Positions 10,958 to 22,039 of a stretch of 64,000 nucleotides of DNA are shown one piece after another. Source of the stretch: Notolepis coatsorum (Eukaryota > Chordata > Actinopteri > Aulopiformes > Paralepididae); the NCBI GenBank assembly GCA_963971535.1, contig OZ020592.1, positions 58,271,464-58,335,463 on the forward strand. The letters are read 5' to 3'. How positions within the stretch are numbered: position 1 is the first letter of the stretch; each line of letters opens with the position of its first letter. The translations under genes were made by a program, and so were the position numbers. The notes under the pieces were generated by a model. That model saw only the letters and a program-made list of their open reading frames with translations, was not told the origin of the DNA and searched no databases.

Positions 10958-11210
10958 AACTCGGATCAACTGGTCAGCGGAAGCCGACCACCATTGTTGC
11001 TGGAGAGACGTGGATGCTGCTTGTGCGGCCTGGTCACGTGGATGCTGCCGGCGCGGCCTGGTCACGTGGATGCTGCATTCGCCGCCTGTTCCTGAGGAGG
11101 CTGGAGAGCGCTGAATCCTTTGAAAAATATGGTCTCTTTCATCAAGTTTATTGATTTCGAGTGTTTTACCTAAAACAAGTAAACGGTAAAAGTACCATTT
11201 TGAGCTGAAA

Positions 11211-12593
11211 ATGACTTTGAACATAGGAAATACTCATACTGGTACTGGGAGTTTGACTGTTGGGAGAGGGAGAGGGGCTCTAATGTACACACCGGTTATG
11301 CAGTCTACTCCGGCGAGTCCAGGCTTCTCAGGTCCCCCTAGTCCTGGGAGGGAGAGTACAGAGGGGCCTTCTGATAGAAATGCCCCACCTTTGATTTTCA
11401 CCCCGGTTGTCCCCTCACCCTGTGAAATGAACAACACTAGTGTTGAAACATCCCCCAGCCAAATGACCAATTTGATCCGGTCCATTGGGTCAGAAATAGG
11501 GGAAGCCATTAGAATGACGTTAATGCAAAACACAACCTCTGGGACTTCACCTGTATTAGCTTCTCAAAATCCCCAACATGTGTTCCAATCTGACCAAAGT
11601 GGGAATACTGTGATTGATGCATCCAAAATCAATCTTGTGTTACGTTCAGATGCAAATGCCCCACCCTATTTTAGAGGGGACAGCTCAGATAAGTGCTCTG
11701 TTTTTGAGTGGGAGGAACTCATGAGGACGTATATCAGAAAGAAAAAAAACTGTACTGGGGCTGAACAAGTTGAGGAGGTTATGAACAAACTAATGGGGAG
11801 GGCCCGGGATGTTACCAAAGTATGGATGCGTAGCAACTCAACTGTCAGTGAGGTGGGTGTTATTTTTAGCATTCTGAGGCAACATTTTGGTGATATTATT
11901 CACTCAGATCTTCCGTTAGCTGACTTTTATGCAGTCAAAGCATATGCAAGCGAGAATCCTCTTGACTATTGGATTAGGCTTAACAAAGCAGCAGAAGCCA
12001 CTGAGCAGTGTCTTATTAGCAAGGGAGAACCTCAGACTGACCTGAGCCAGCATCTAGTTATCATGTTCATCCGTAACTGCCCTGATAAGGAGTTGTCTTT
12101 AGTGTTCAAAAGTAAGCCTTCTCGTGAGTGAACAGCATGTGAGGTGCAGGAACATTTAGATGAATACTTGAGAGAGCACAGAGCGAGTCGAGGTCGGTTG
12201 ACACAAAATGTGGTAGCCATTGAGTCATCACAGGAGAGGGTGGTTGTTAACAACGAACAAAGCGCGTCATCTATTGCTGTCAGTAATCCAGAGTCAGAGC
12301 AGCTGTCGTCTGTATCTGAGAATAACACAATGGATAGAGTTTTGAGAGTGTTAGAAATGGCTTTAGGCAACAACACTCAGTCTGTACAAAATGGTCCCCA
12401 TAAGCAATTCCCCAAACATTCTCAAGAATGTCAGGTTTGTGGCAGTTTGGAGCACAACACTAGGACACACTGTAGGACGCACAGGCTGTGCTTCAAGTGT
12501 CTCGGTCCAGGGCATATCGGTATCTATTGTGGGCAGACCACTCATAGACAGTCCCCTGGTCAGAGACAGGCTGGTCCTCCTCAGGAAAACTAG
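11211..12593 (+). pseudogene. gypsy gag with in-frame stop
   Basis: One frame runs from the ATG at 11211 to the stop at 12593, broken only by TGA at 12129-12131. The first part (306 residues) has a Pro/Ser-rich N terminus and a capsid-like region around residues 150-300 (FEWEELMRTYIRKKK, VSEVGVIFSILRQHFGD). The second part ends with a CCHC zinc knuckle, CFKCLGPGHIGIYC, preceded by another Cys/His cluster CQVCGSLEHNTRTHC, together the nucleocapsid. The single nonsense codon separates capsid from nucleocapsid. Confidence 0.8.
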
Positions 12594-12619
12594 ACGGCCC
12601 CCATTCAAAGGAGGACAAT

Positions 12620-13630
12620 GTGGGCCCCTATGGTTTTTCCTCCGATTGTAATGATGATATTCAGTCTGTATATACGTCTGTTTGTGAAGCAGCACCCAAA
12701 GACAAAACAGTAATTATGCAGAATGTGACCAGAACATCCAAAAGTGACAGTTTATTTTTCACCACTGTATTAACAGGAGACAAGGTTGAGTTACAGGGGA
12801 TGTTGGATAGTGGATCCATGGCTACTTCTCTGCGTGCAGATGTGGTTCCTCGGCTGAGGGAGGCAGGAGTAGTAAGGGGTGACTTGATATCTACTACCAA
12901 TGTTGTTCTTGTGGGTTGTGGTGGGAAACAGACTAGTCCGGTGGGAACGTGTGAGCTGAAACTTAAGCTTTACGGTTTTGAATACATAGTACCAGTCCTG
13001 ATAGTTGAGGGTCAGGTTGATGAGCTCATTATAGGCACAAATGTGATGAAGCCCTTAATCAGACAGTTCAAGTCCACTGGGGCCTACTGGCGCATATTGG
13101 GAAAAGCTGAGTCACCATGTCAGGGTGAAAACAGTCAGTTTATCAGGTTCATGGCCAACCTTGAGAGATGGAGGGGGGAGGAAATTCCTGACAAAGCGGG
13201 AACAGTCAAGTTGAAACAGGCCGTGATACTTGAACCTATGAGTGAGCATGTAGTGTGGGGTCGTCTCCCACCCAAGACAAAACTTTCTATGGGAAGTACT
13301 GTTATTGTTGAGCCCAGCGCCTCTCGCTGTGTACACCGTAACATACTAGTAGGCAGAGTAGTCACACCTCTCTGGGGGGATGGGTGGCTTCCTGTCAAGA
13401 TTATAAACCCGACTACCAAATCTATCACCTTGAGAAGGAATGCAAAAGTGGCTGACATGTATCCATGCATTGCATTGGAAGATTTTGACAGTGATACAAA
13501 CAAGACAGTCCACCAGAATGCCGGTAGAGTGAGTAGTGGCAGCTCTCACGGCAGTCTCACAGCTAGGAGTTGTGCTAGCACCAATGTAGCTAGGGGGAAT
13601 GATAGACTGGCTAGTCTAGGGCTCAGTTGA
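12620..13630 (+). CDS. gypsy retropepsin-like protease region
   Basis: This 336-codon frame holds the aspartic protease of the element. The active site is LDSGSMATSL at about residue 63, followed by the flap region VLVGCGGKQTS and the ELIIGTNVMKPL segment (the IIG element of retropepsins). The C-terminal third links towards the reverse transcriptase. It is in a different frame from gag and from the RT that follows at 13632, so the polyprotein would need frameshifts, or the copy is decayed. The first codon is uncertain. Confidence 0.75.
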   Translation: MGPYGFSSDCNDDIQSVYTSVCEAAPKDKTVIMQNVTRTSKSDSLFFTTVLTGDKVELQGMLDSGSMATSLRADVVPRLREAGVVRGDLISTTNVVLVGCGGKQTSPVGTCELKLKLYGFEYIVPVLIVEGQVDELIIGTNVMKPLIRQFKSTGAYWRILGKAESPCQGENSQFIRFMANLERWRGEEIPDKAGTVKLKQAVILEPMSEHVVWGRLPPKTKLSMGSTVIVEPSASRCVHRNILVGRVVTPLWGDGWLPVKIINPTTKSITLRRNAKVADMYPCIALEDFDSDTNKTVHQNAGRVSSGSSHGSLTARSCASTNVARGNDRLASLGLS

Positions 13631-13631
13631 T

Positions 13632-14879
13632 GACTGTCAGGTCTCACCAGTCTGGAAGGATAAACTGACTGACCTAATTGAGAACTATGAGGATGTGTTT
13701 TCTAGTTCTAATCAGTTGGATTGTGGTGAGGCTAGTGGCTTCTGTCATCGTATCCGACTGACTGATGATCGGCCCTTTCGGTTACCTTACCGGAGGCTCT
13801 CCCCCGCCCATTACCAAAAGTTGAGAGAGACTCTGAACGAGATGGAGGACAGGGAGATAATTAGGAAGTCGAGTAGCGAGTATGCATCCCCACTTGTTCT
13901 TTGTTGGAAAAAGAATGGTGATTTGAGACTGTGCACAGATTTCAGGTGGTTGAATGCTCGCACGGTGAAAGATGCACATCCCTTACCTCACCAGGCAGAT
14001 GTACTTGCAGCGTTGGGAGGCAATGCCTTTTTCAGTTCTATGGATTTGACATCCGGATATTACAACGTCCCACTGCATGAGGATGATAAGAAATACACTG
14101 CTTTCTCCTCTCCTCTCGGTTTACATGAATATAACCGTATGCCCCAGGGGCTTTGTAACAGTCCAGCTACCTTCATGAGAATGATGCTCACAATCTTTGG
14201 TGATCAGAACTCACTGAGTCTTCTTTGTTACTTAGATGACCTTCTGGTCTTTGGCAAGTCTGAAGAAGAGAGCTTGCAGAGGCTGGAGATGGTATTTCAG
14301 CGTTTACGAGAACACAACCTGAAGTTGTCTCCATCTAAGTGTCAGTTTCTGAGAAAGTCACTGAAGTTTTTGGGACATATTGTTTCTCGGGAAGGGATAG
14401 CCACAGACCCTGATAAGGTGCAGGCCATAGTGGGTGTGACGGAGAGCGATATTATGGAGTCGGATGGTGTCACCCCGTCTGCCAATAAGATCCGGTCATT
14501 CTTAGGAATGGTGGTGTATTATCAACATTACATTGAGAACTGCTCTGTAGTTGCAAGACCACTGTTTCAGCTGACCACGGGTGTGAAAAACCCACGGAGA
14601 GGCAAGGTGAAAGGGAAGAGAGCTGCCCCCCTTCGTAAGCTTAGTGCAGCAGACTGGACTATGGAGTGTAGGGAGGCCTTTGAGGCGTTAAAAGCCGCAT
14701 TGGTGGGACAAGCTCTGTTGGCTCACCCTGACTTTTCTCAGCCATTTCTATTGTCTGTGGATGCATCCACTAGTGGACTGGGAGCTGTGCTTTCACAAGT
14801 GCAGGAAGGGTGTGACACAGCCAGGCCCATAGCTTTTGCTAGTAAATCTTTGAATCATGCTCAGTCTAAATATCCAGCT
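13632..14879 (+). pseudogene. gypsy reverse transcriptase and RNase H N-terminal half
   Basis: The frame opens at 13632 with DCQVSPVWKDKLTDLIENYE and continues into the RT: PYRRLSPAHYQKLRETL, LRLCTDFRWLN, FFSSMDLTSGYYNVPL, MPQGLCNSPATF, the catalytic CYLDDLLVFG, LKFLGHIVSREGI and IRSFLGMVVYYQHYIENC. RNase H begins with LLSVDASTSGLGAVLSQVQ and FASKSLNHAQSKYPA and is cut by the SINE at about 14880. The rest resumes at 15375. Confidence 0.85.
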
Positions 14880-14888
14880 AGTTTCTCG

Positions 14889-15374
14889 AGGGCGGCTACG
14901 TGGCGTAGTGGGCAAGGCGCTCGCCACGAATGCGGAGACGCTGGGCTCGCCTGTTCGAGCCCAGCGCTCCACATTGCTTTCAGTTTAGCTGGTCGTTCAT
15001 ACTAATACACATTGGCCGTATTAGGGGGTGGGAAACTGATGGGTGGGGATCGGGCGTTGTGGACAGCGACTCCTACAGGTCGGTTGGTGCGCCTGCGCAG
15101 TAGAATCAGGAAGTGTCGGGGGCAGCGTGAGCCTCCCACGCGTTACTCCTCGCCACTGAGAGATCGAGCTGCGCAGGTGAAAAGATGCGACTGCTATTAC
15201 CTCAAGTACCGGAGGGGACTTGTGCTATGTATGACTTAGTCCACATTGCAGCCGGCTTGTGGGAGGCAAGAAACAGCGTTCGTGACAGGGGAGGGTTGAA
15301 TTGGATGATACGAAAATTGGGATGGGAGAAAATATATAGAAAATGGGAGAAAAAGTGGATAAAAAAAAGGCTTG
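14889..15374 (+). mobile_element. tRNA-derived SINE in gypsy RNase H
   Basis: Same family as 4987-6699. A-box region TGGCGTAGTGGGCAAGGCGC, B-box GTTCGAGCCC, body with GCAGGTGAAAAGATGCGACT and an A-rich end near 15360-15368. The target sequence AGTTTCTCG is duplicated (14880-14888 and 15375-15383). The left copy seems to lack about 7 bases of the native site. It splits the RNase H frame between SLNHAQSKYPA and RLEFLAMKWAIHDKF. Confidence 0.85.
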
Positions 15375-16069
15375 AGTTTCTCGCCATGAAATGGGCTATA
15401 CACGACAAGTTTAGCCATTGGCTGCGAGGACATAGATTTACAGTGTGGACAGATAATAATCCGCTTAAGTACATCCTCACAAAGCCAAAACTTGATGCAT
15501 GCGAGCAGAGATGGGTAGCCAAGCTGGCACCTTTTGATTTTGACATTCAGTACATTCCTGGGCCTAAGAATACAGTAGCCGATGCATTAAGCAGGGAGCC
15601 TTTTACTCTGCCTAGGGTGATGCACAGGCTGACAAGGACCTCATATGATGTCTTGTTGAGGGAGGCTAAGGGTTTGCAGGTGGATGACGTGCAGAACATG
15701 TTCCGTCTTACCTGTGAGGAACCAGAGGTGAGGAGGAAGGGCCTAGGGTTGTCCACCCAGAGTTCCACTAAGGCCAGTGGTGATGTGGATAGTGACAGTG
15801 GGAGGATATCCTGTGAGGAGGTATCTGCTGTACTCCACACACATCGTTGTTGGGAGGATGGCGCAGCTATGAGAGCAGTCTCTCATGTGCAGCAGTTAGA
15901 AAGGTTGGTGTCCATGGGACAGAGTCCATTGCCTGTCCTCACTCATGAGGAATTGTATGACAAGCAGTGCCAGGACCCTGTTATTAGTAGAGTCAAATTA
16001 TTTGTAGATAGAGGCCGCCGGCCATCTCGAAGAGAGAGAGTTCATGAATCAAAAGAAACCGCACACTGA
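15375..16069 (+). pseudogene. gypsy RNase H C-terminal half and connection
   Basis: After the SINE the frame continues as RLEFLAMKWAIHDKFSHWL, FTVWTDNNPLKYIL, DFDIQYIPGPKNTVADALSR (the standard gypsy RNase H end) and a spacer to the stop at 16067-16069. A frameshift near 16015-16065 separates it from the integrase frame, where LRQWGKLTNKLGVLYRVSKH is readable just upstream of 16102. Confidence 0.8.
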
Positions 16070-16101
16070 GACAGTGGGGAAAACTCACAAACAAATTAGG
16101 A

Positions 16102-17832
16102 GTGTTGTACCGTGTTTCAAAACACTCTGTGAGTAAGAAGAGGGTCTTTCAATATGTTGTACCGAGCGCTCTGAGAGGACAAGTGCTGAAAGGGGTACAT
16201 GATGAGGCTGGTCACCAGGGCCAGCAGCTCACATTGTGGCTCACTAGACAACGTTTCTACTGGGACTCCATGGAACAGGATGTCAAAGAATATGTGAGTC
16301 ATTGTAAGAGATGTGTACTGAGCAAAGCACCGGAGCCTGAGGCTAGAGCTCCGCTGGTATCTATAGTCACCACTGCACCACTGGAGTTGGTGTGTATTGA
16401 CTTTTGGTCGGCTGAGGATGCCAATAATAAGTCCATTGATGTGCTTGTTATAACTGACCATTTTACCAAACTAGCATGTGCTTACCCGTGTCCCAATCAA
16501 TCTGCCAAGACAGTGGCCCGAGTGCTCTGGAATAACTTTTTCTCTGTCTATGGTTTTGCAGCATGCATTCATAGTGACAGAGGGGCCAATTTTGAAAGTG
16601 CACTCATAGCAGAACTGCTTCAGATGGCATGGGTTGAAAAATCCCATACCACACCATACCATCCTATGGGAAATGGACAGGCAGAACGTCTAAATCGCAC
16701 TTTAGGTAATATGATCCGTTCTTTGCCACCTCGTTCCAAGGTGAAATGGCCTCAGATGTTGAACACATTGACGTTTGCTTATAATTGCACAGTGCATGAG
16801 ACCACAGGGCTCCCACCCTTCTTTTTGATGTTTGGCCGCACCCCAAGATTACCTGTCGATGTCATGTTTGAGAGTGTCCTTTTGGATGGAGATACGGTGG
16901 ATGTGGATAAGTATGTCCAGTCACTGGGAAAGGATCTGAGGGAAGCAATGGCACTCGCTCAAAAGCATGCTGAGAAGCAGCAGTCCAGGCAAGCTGAGGT
17001 GTATAACAGACAGTTAAAGGGACATTCGGTAGAGAAGGGGGATAGGGTCTTACTGGCAAATAAAGGAGAGCGAGGCAAGAAAAAGCTAGCTGACCGTTGG
17101 GAGAGTGCTGTCTATATTGTAGTGAGTAAAAACAGTGTGCTGAACATATACAGTATCCGTCATCCTGTCACAGGGAGGATTAAGACTGTTCATAGGAACT
17201 TGATTATGCCCGTCAATTTCCTGCCTTTGCCTTCATGGGATGAGCCAGAGATTGAGGTGTCTATTCCTAGCACTGTTCCGAGTGAGGAAATGACAGACGA
17301 TTCTAATCAGGATGAGCTGAGAACTGCCCGGTGGGTTGCTCATCTTCCTGAGTCCAGTGTGGTGGGAGTAGTAGATACCATGACGGGGACGGGTATATCA
17401 GAGCCAGCAGAGGTGCAGGTGGGAAGTATGAGTAGTGATCAACATCATAGAATTACACTTGAGACACATGATGGTGGGGAACAGGAGTGTGAACTGGAGA
17501 AACCACGCCACTTTTGGATGGAGAGACCAGATGCAGATGTTGGATCAGAGGAGTCATACTCTGTAATTGTTTATCAGGATAGTGATCAGTCGTCAGACAC
17601 GACAACTGTGGAATCATTCACTGAAGACATGATGGCTCCAGAGGAAGCCCCTTGTAGTTCATCCTTACCTGTACCAGTGAGTGAACCTGAATCGGCCATT
17701 GTCACTGTCATACCAAGTGTAGTTGGGGAAGCTCAAGGGGTTCGCACTAGGTTGGGGAGATTCATCAGGCCAGTTAACAGGCTCATTCAGACGATGGCTG
17801 TACAAAGAGTCAGGACTCTGCTGTCATCTTAA
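16102..17832 (+). CDS. gypsy integrase
   Basis: 576 codons. The N-terminal zinc-binding part has H..H (VHDEAGHQGQ) and C..C (HCKRCVLSK). The catalytic core shows the DDE triad: D in LELVCIDFWSAED, D in ACIHSDRGANFES and E in PMGNGQAERLNRTLGN. The C-terminal part has GDRVLLANKGERGKKKLADRW and IYSIRHPVTGRIKTVHRNLI, typical of gypsy integrase, then an acidic tail of about 170 residues. The frame starts inside the protein, as sense coding continues upstream of the first ATG. It is the longest undamaged frame of the element. Confidence 0.85.
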   Translation: MLYRVSKHSVSKKRVFQYVVPSALRGQVLKGVHDEAGHQGQQLTLWLTRQRFYWDSMEQDVKEYVSHCKRCVLSKAPEPEARAPLVSIVTTAPLELVCIDFWSAEDANNKSIDVLVITDHFTKLACAYPCPNQSAKTVARVLWNNFFSVYGFAACIHSDRGANFESALIAELLQMAWVEKSHTTPYHPMGNGQAERLNRTLGNMIRSLPPRSKVKWPQMLNTLTFAYNCTVHETTGLPPFFLMFGRTPRLPVDVMFESVLLDGDTVDVDKYVQSLGKDLREAMALAQKHAEKQQSRQAEVYNRQLKGHSVEKGDRVLLANKGERGKKKLADRWESAVYIVVSKNSVLNIYSIRHPVTGRIKTVHRNLIMPVNFLPLPSWDEPEIEVSIPSTVPSEEMTDDSNQDELRTARWVAHLPESSVVGVVDTMTGTGISEPAEVQVGSMSSDQHHRITLETHDGGEQECELEKPRHFWMERPDADVGSEESYSVIVYQDSDQSSDTTTVESFTEDMMAPEEAPCSSSLPVPVSEPESAIVTVIPSVVGEAQGVRTRLGRFIRPVNRLIQTMAVQRVRTLLSS

Positions 17833-18238
17833 AAGATGACACCTTTTTTTTTTTTTTTTTTTATTAATTTTTTTTTTCTCTTTGATTTTGCTGTTTGATT
17901 TCCTTTGAGTCATACTGGTAGTTATGGTTGTCTATTGCATTAGACATGATTTAGTAATTTTGGTGTGTATTCCATGGTATAAATATGTACATGGCATGTT
18001 TTCTTTTCTATGGTTAGGTGAGGGATTAGCTACCCCTTATCTTTCCTGATCCTTTACCGGATAGCTTTTGAGCTGGTCAACCTATTTTCTAGGTTTGGAA
18101 TTAAGAGAATACACCGAGTTACATGTGACGCATTGACTCATTGTGATTTATTTTTTTATTTCTTTGGTTTGTACTTGCGCTATTGGGTTAATTGAAGGGA
18201 ACACTGTCCATAATCTGGCATAAAACAGTAGGGGTGAA
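17833..18238 (+). other. gypsy 3' untranslated region and polypurine tract
   Basis: AT-rich DNA with T runs at 17845-17875. It ends at the 3' LTR with the purine-rich AGTAGGGGTGAA (about 18227-18238), the likely plus-strand primer. No envelope-like frame is present. Confidence 0.6.
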
Positions 18239-19933
18239 TGTAGCAGAGTGAGGTTGTTATGCTAGATTATAGACAGAAACTTTTATTTTCATCTTAAATG
18301 AGTAGGTCAAAACGGATACACTCTTATTTTGAAGGAGCAAAGTGGACCTGTCTCTTTGACTGTGACTAGAGGAGAGCAGAGGTATGGACTTTTGGTGGAC
18401 TAATAATTGGTTGAATTGCTATGTATACATTGTAATTGTGATTTATGTTTTGGTTTTGGTGCTGAAATCGTCATGTGTGTGATGACATTAATTCGTCCTG
18501 TGTCAAACAGCAAAAGTACCGTCGTGTAATAACTCGTATTCTGTTAACACTTTGACTGCCGGGAGCCGTCTTTAGACGTCTTTGCTGGCCATGCTAAAGT
18601 TGCCGGGGGACGCTGTACGTCGTCTTTATATCAATATTTCAAAAATCTGCGATCGGATTCATAATGTCCCTCCGCTGGCCTGAGATCCACCAGCAGGACC
18701 CACTGAGCTCTCTGGCGGTTCAGGAGCGCCATCTGGTGGCCGATCGGCGCAAGCGCTTAACAGGAAGCGCATTAGAGGTTTTGCTAGACGTCCGTATTGC
18801 TTCCGGCCACTCGGTACATGTCCCGTGACTCTAGCTCGTCACTCTACATAGCGATCGATTGCCAATAACTCGATAAACAACATGATTTGGACGTATATAC
18901 CATTATACAAGCTGGAGATGGACCGGGTAATAATATATCCCATAATGATAAAATTTCTACTCGACGATGATCGCCCAACGGCGCGTGGAGACTGGGGTGA
19001 GTTTCAGCGTGTAACGTTACCGTCTTCGATAATAACTGATATTATCAACATTTGACCCACATTAGATGATTGGTATAACGCTGCCCATGGAATTATAAAC
19101 GCCCCCTCGCCCATCCGGTCAACATCAGATGACGTGTAGTAACTTCTAGAAGTACGTCTAGTTGGAATTTTTTATATCGCGCTGATTGCCATCAAACTGT
19201 ATTTCATCATCAATATAATGCATTTGGGGCTATATATCACGTTCTGGAGAAAGCTGCAGAAAGAGATGAAAACATACTTATACATTAGACCATACTTTAC
19301 TATGAATATGTGAATGAAAAAGTTTAACGTTGCTACACAATGAACAATACATATAGGACTTTGAATGGGCCCTAATAATGGCAATGTAGCAATAGAATTT
19401 AAAAAGTTATAGCCCTGCAAAGAAGGGGACTTTCTCCATAGACAAATAGCGCTGGCAATCTATGGTATATCATTAATTTAACCTTAGGCAACCAAAGTGT
19501 TAACAATGACAGGTGGACTACACCTGGGAATGACGGTAGCTCACGCCATCTTGTGTGCTGTTTTTGGTTTGCTAACAGGTATGAACCGTTGTTTTGTATT
19601 TCGGTTTAATTGATGATTACACACTATCTTTCATTTCATATTATTTCATATGTTTTCTGAGGTTAAATTGTATTGAGTTAAATGTATATGTTGGTAGTAC
19701 CCAACATTTGCTGTTAATGTGGATGGCGCGCTGTTTTGCGTGCGCTCTTTGACTGTGACTAGAGGAGAGCAGAGGTGGACTACACCTGGGAATGACGGTA
19801 GCTCACGCCATCTTGTGTGCTGTTTTTGGTTTGCTAACAGATCACAAATAAAACTGGATGCAACTTGAGTCTATCGTTGTCGGAGTCTACTTCTAACCAC
19901 CACCAGACACAACGCAGAGCGGATCATGCTACA
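18239..19933 (+). repeat. 3' LTR of gypsy element, interrupted
   Basis: Starts TGTAGCAGAG and ends GATCATGCTACA. Apart from a TTAA-flanked insert (18548-19499) it matches the 5' LTR closely over its whole length, including the doubled 67-bp block. A 26-base segment near 18410-18435 (TTGAATTGCTATGTATACAT) is absent from the 5' LTR. Confidence 0.9.
18548..19499. mobile_element. piggyBac-like non-autonomous element, copy A
   Basis: Termini CACTTTGACTGCC and GGCAACCAAAGTG are imperfect inverted repeats, flanked by TTAA on both sides (18544-18547 and 19500-19503). TTAA target duplication and the length (952 bp) fit a piggyBac-derived non-autonomous family. Copies B (35329-42809) and C (54631-56399) align along the whole length, and copy D (23936-24849) shares only the ends. 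A short frame starting MIWTYIPLYKLEMDR ends at a splice-donor-like GGGGTGAGTT (about 18882-18999). Confidence 0.8.
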
Positions 19934-22024
19934 CTGGGGACAGCCTGCTCTGCGGCTGGACATGCATGGTGTGTGGTCCCCACGCTGCCCGATAGGGTGA
20001 GTCCCTACACACCGTAGCCCTGTAGTGATATTACTACCACCCAAATTACGCATGCCTGACTCACTACCGCTGCTAGGATTGGAAGTCCGGACGGGGGAGG
20101 CACTAACGTAATACCCGGCCTGGCGAGGGTGGGGCTGGGGGAATCCACGCTGCGACCTCCTGGGCCTAGGGTTCCCACTCTGACAAAAAGAAATTTGATA
20201 CAGGGAACCCTGCTCCGTCGTCACATACAACACCAGGCTCACCAAACGCACACGCAGGACGTGTGGTGCGGGAGCCTCCTGACAGTACAACTTTCTCATA
20301 GACAGACCCAGGCCTAGCCAGCAGCTGGGTGTCAGCCCCTGTCTTCATGAGAAGCGACATCTGGGGCCGCTTGCGCTTCACTGGAAGAACGCGGCCCACA
20401 GCCAGAGGGGACACAACAGAGCCCTGAATCCCGTAGTGTAGCGGGGGGGAGTGAACGGAGAGCGTGCTAGACACAGCTAGGGCGTGCCCATCTAATACAG
20501 CCGATCCCTCGGCCGCCGAGGCTGTCGGCACCGTGATAACCTGTTCTCTTTGTTTCCAGGTTATCCCAGGCGGGGGACACATGGCCGCTGGTCGGGGGTC
20601 TCGCAGCAGCCGCTGGCGAGACCGTGTTCTCATCCCTGGCTGCGCCTCCGTTGACAAACCAAAAAGTCCATCCACGGAGAGGGGGGGGGGCCCTGAGGAG
20701 GAAAATTCTCCTCTCCTCCTCCAGGGGAGACTGCTCCAACCACAGATGACTGTGAATAAGAGTCGACAGCATCCTAGCCCTCCCTGCGGTTATAGCTTGC
20801 GGCTGCTCGGTCAAAAGCTGAATAACCTCAAAATCTTGCGCGATGGTTGACGTCGGCTGGCCCTAAGACCCCATCACCCGACACCATTTTCGACAGAAAA
20901 GCAGCCAATTGAGCAATGTTATTAGTTGCTGCTAAATTCTGTGCTGCGGAGGTATAAGCTTCATCAGCCCACTCAGCCACCTGCCGGGCCGACTCGCCCC
21001 TTGGTGTCGGCTTCCGGGCGGCGTGTATCTTTTCTCCAACACGTCCGTGTTTCCGGGTTCCCGCTTTGCGCTCTGATTGGCCAGGTTATGTGACATGTGC
21101 GCCAATCGTGGGATGGCAAGTTCTGCACCTATTTCCGGGTCGAACAGCCTGCAAACTACCTAACGCCTAGTTTATCACTGGTTAAGCCTAGGCGACTCTT
21201 TCGAAGTTGGTTAAGGTTAGAGTTTGGAATCAGGGCAGGCGTTCTATCGCCATGCTCTAAGACAAACTCTAACCTTAACCAACTTCGAAAGAGCGCCTAA
21301 GCTTAACCAGTGTAAAAACTTGCGGTCCCACGATTGGGCGTACATGTCACATGACCTGGCCAATCAGAGACGCGGAAACACGAACGCGTTGGAGAAAGGC
21401 TTCAAGCTTCCGGGCGGGATACCGTTCTACCATGTCAGGGCAAAGGACCGATGCCACCTGCTTCTCTAAGCACGGCACACCTGTCCTGAGCCCCGTCGTC
21501 AGACCGTCCACCCGTGTAAAGGGTAAATAAGCCTCAGCCAAACCCCCAACATTAGACACCGATTGACCTTCAGTAATGTAATGGTTAAGCGAGGGGAAAA
21601 CTGGACACAGTCCCCGCGGAACGCATGGGAGCGGAGTCCCGAAAGCATAAGCATTAGCAATAGCTGCGCGCACCATGATAATTGGAAAAACATTTAACAA
21701 CGTGTCATGTTGACCACATTCATCCAAATACACAGCCCCCCGCGCCATCACACCGCCCGGTCGTCTCACGGGACAACGAGCAGTAGTGAAAACGCTAGTA
21801 CTAAAACTTGCCGGTGTCGGCTCGAACGCCGAACGCCGCGCGAAGTCCCTCGGTCCACTGCCAGGAATCGAGGACAGACCAGAATAGGGCCGCTGTTCCG
21901 TTCGGACGCGCCGAGGAGGGTCCGGGGGCTGGCGAACCTCCGGCGAGAGTCCAACATTGTTTAATTTCTCTTTTCTCTTCATAGTAACTTTCCACTGGTT
22001 GAAAGTGCATATGAACAGATCCAC
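19934..22024 (-). pseudogene. DIRS gag region
   Basis: On the minus strand, from an ATG at 22024, the frame encodes the putative DIRS gag: LSPEVRQPPDPPRR, VYLDECGQHDTLLNVFP, GGLAEAYLPFTRVDGLTTGL, SVLCPDMVERYPARK. It is cut by the foldback element at 21405-21022, continues as ESARQVAEWADEAYTSAAQN and AQLAAFLSKM, then shifts frame and goes on to about 20166. Placement between the left terminal repeat and RT, and its style, fit DIRS gag. The gypsy element at 19933 ends it. Confidence 0.7.
21022..21405. mobile_element. Foldback MITE in DIRS gag
   Basis: Two arms of about 170 bases face each other: left 21031-21226 and right about 21262-21396 (for example TCTGATTGGCCAGGTTATGT against its complement near 21345-21366, and TTCGAAGTTGGTTAAGGTTA against 21273-21295). 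GCTTCCGGGCGG is present on both sides (21010-21021 and 21406-21417), a 12-bp direct repeat. Long arms and a 9-12 bp duplication suggest a Mutator-like foldback element. The superfamily is inference. Confidence 0.7.
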
Positions 22025-22039
22025 GCGTGGAAAAAGATA

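Larger units (their letters stand above)
10230..19933 (+). mobile_element. Ty3/gypsy LTR retrotransposon inserted in DIRS
   Basis: A complete element with two LTRs (TGTAGCAG...GCTACA) is flanked by the 4-bp duplication CTGG (10226-10229 and 19934-19937). Order: 5' LTR, primer site, gag with a zinc knuckle, protease, reverse transcriptase, RNase H, integrase, polypurine tract, 3' LTR. RT before integrase and the motif set mark Ty3/gypsy. There is no envelope frame. It lies opposite to the DIRS host in orientation. Frameshifts, one in-frame stop in gag and a SINE in RNase H make it inactive. The LTRs look very alike apart from indels and the MITE. Confidence 0.9.

Noticed and set aside
17400-18238. 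Envelope gene in the gypsy element
   Set aside because: After integrase there is only an acidic integrase tail and AT-rich 3' UTR, with no signal peptide or membrane segment.
19172-19420. Minus-strand frame beginning MQGYNFLNS that recurs at 35953 and 55905
   Set aside because: It lies in copies A, B and C of the same non-autonomous element. Whole-element similarity explains its conservation, and the frame differs in length and ends between copies.
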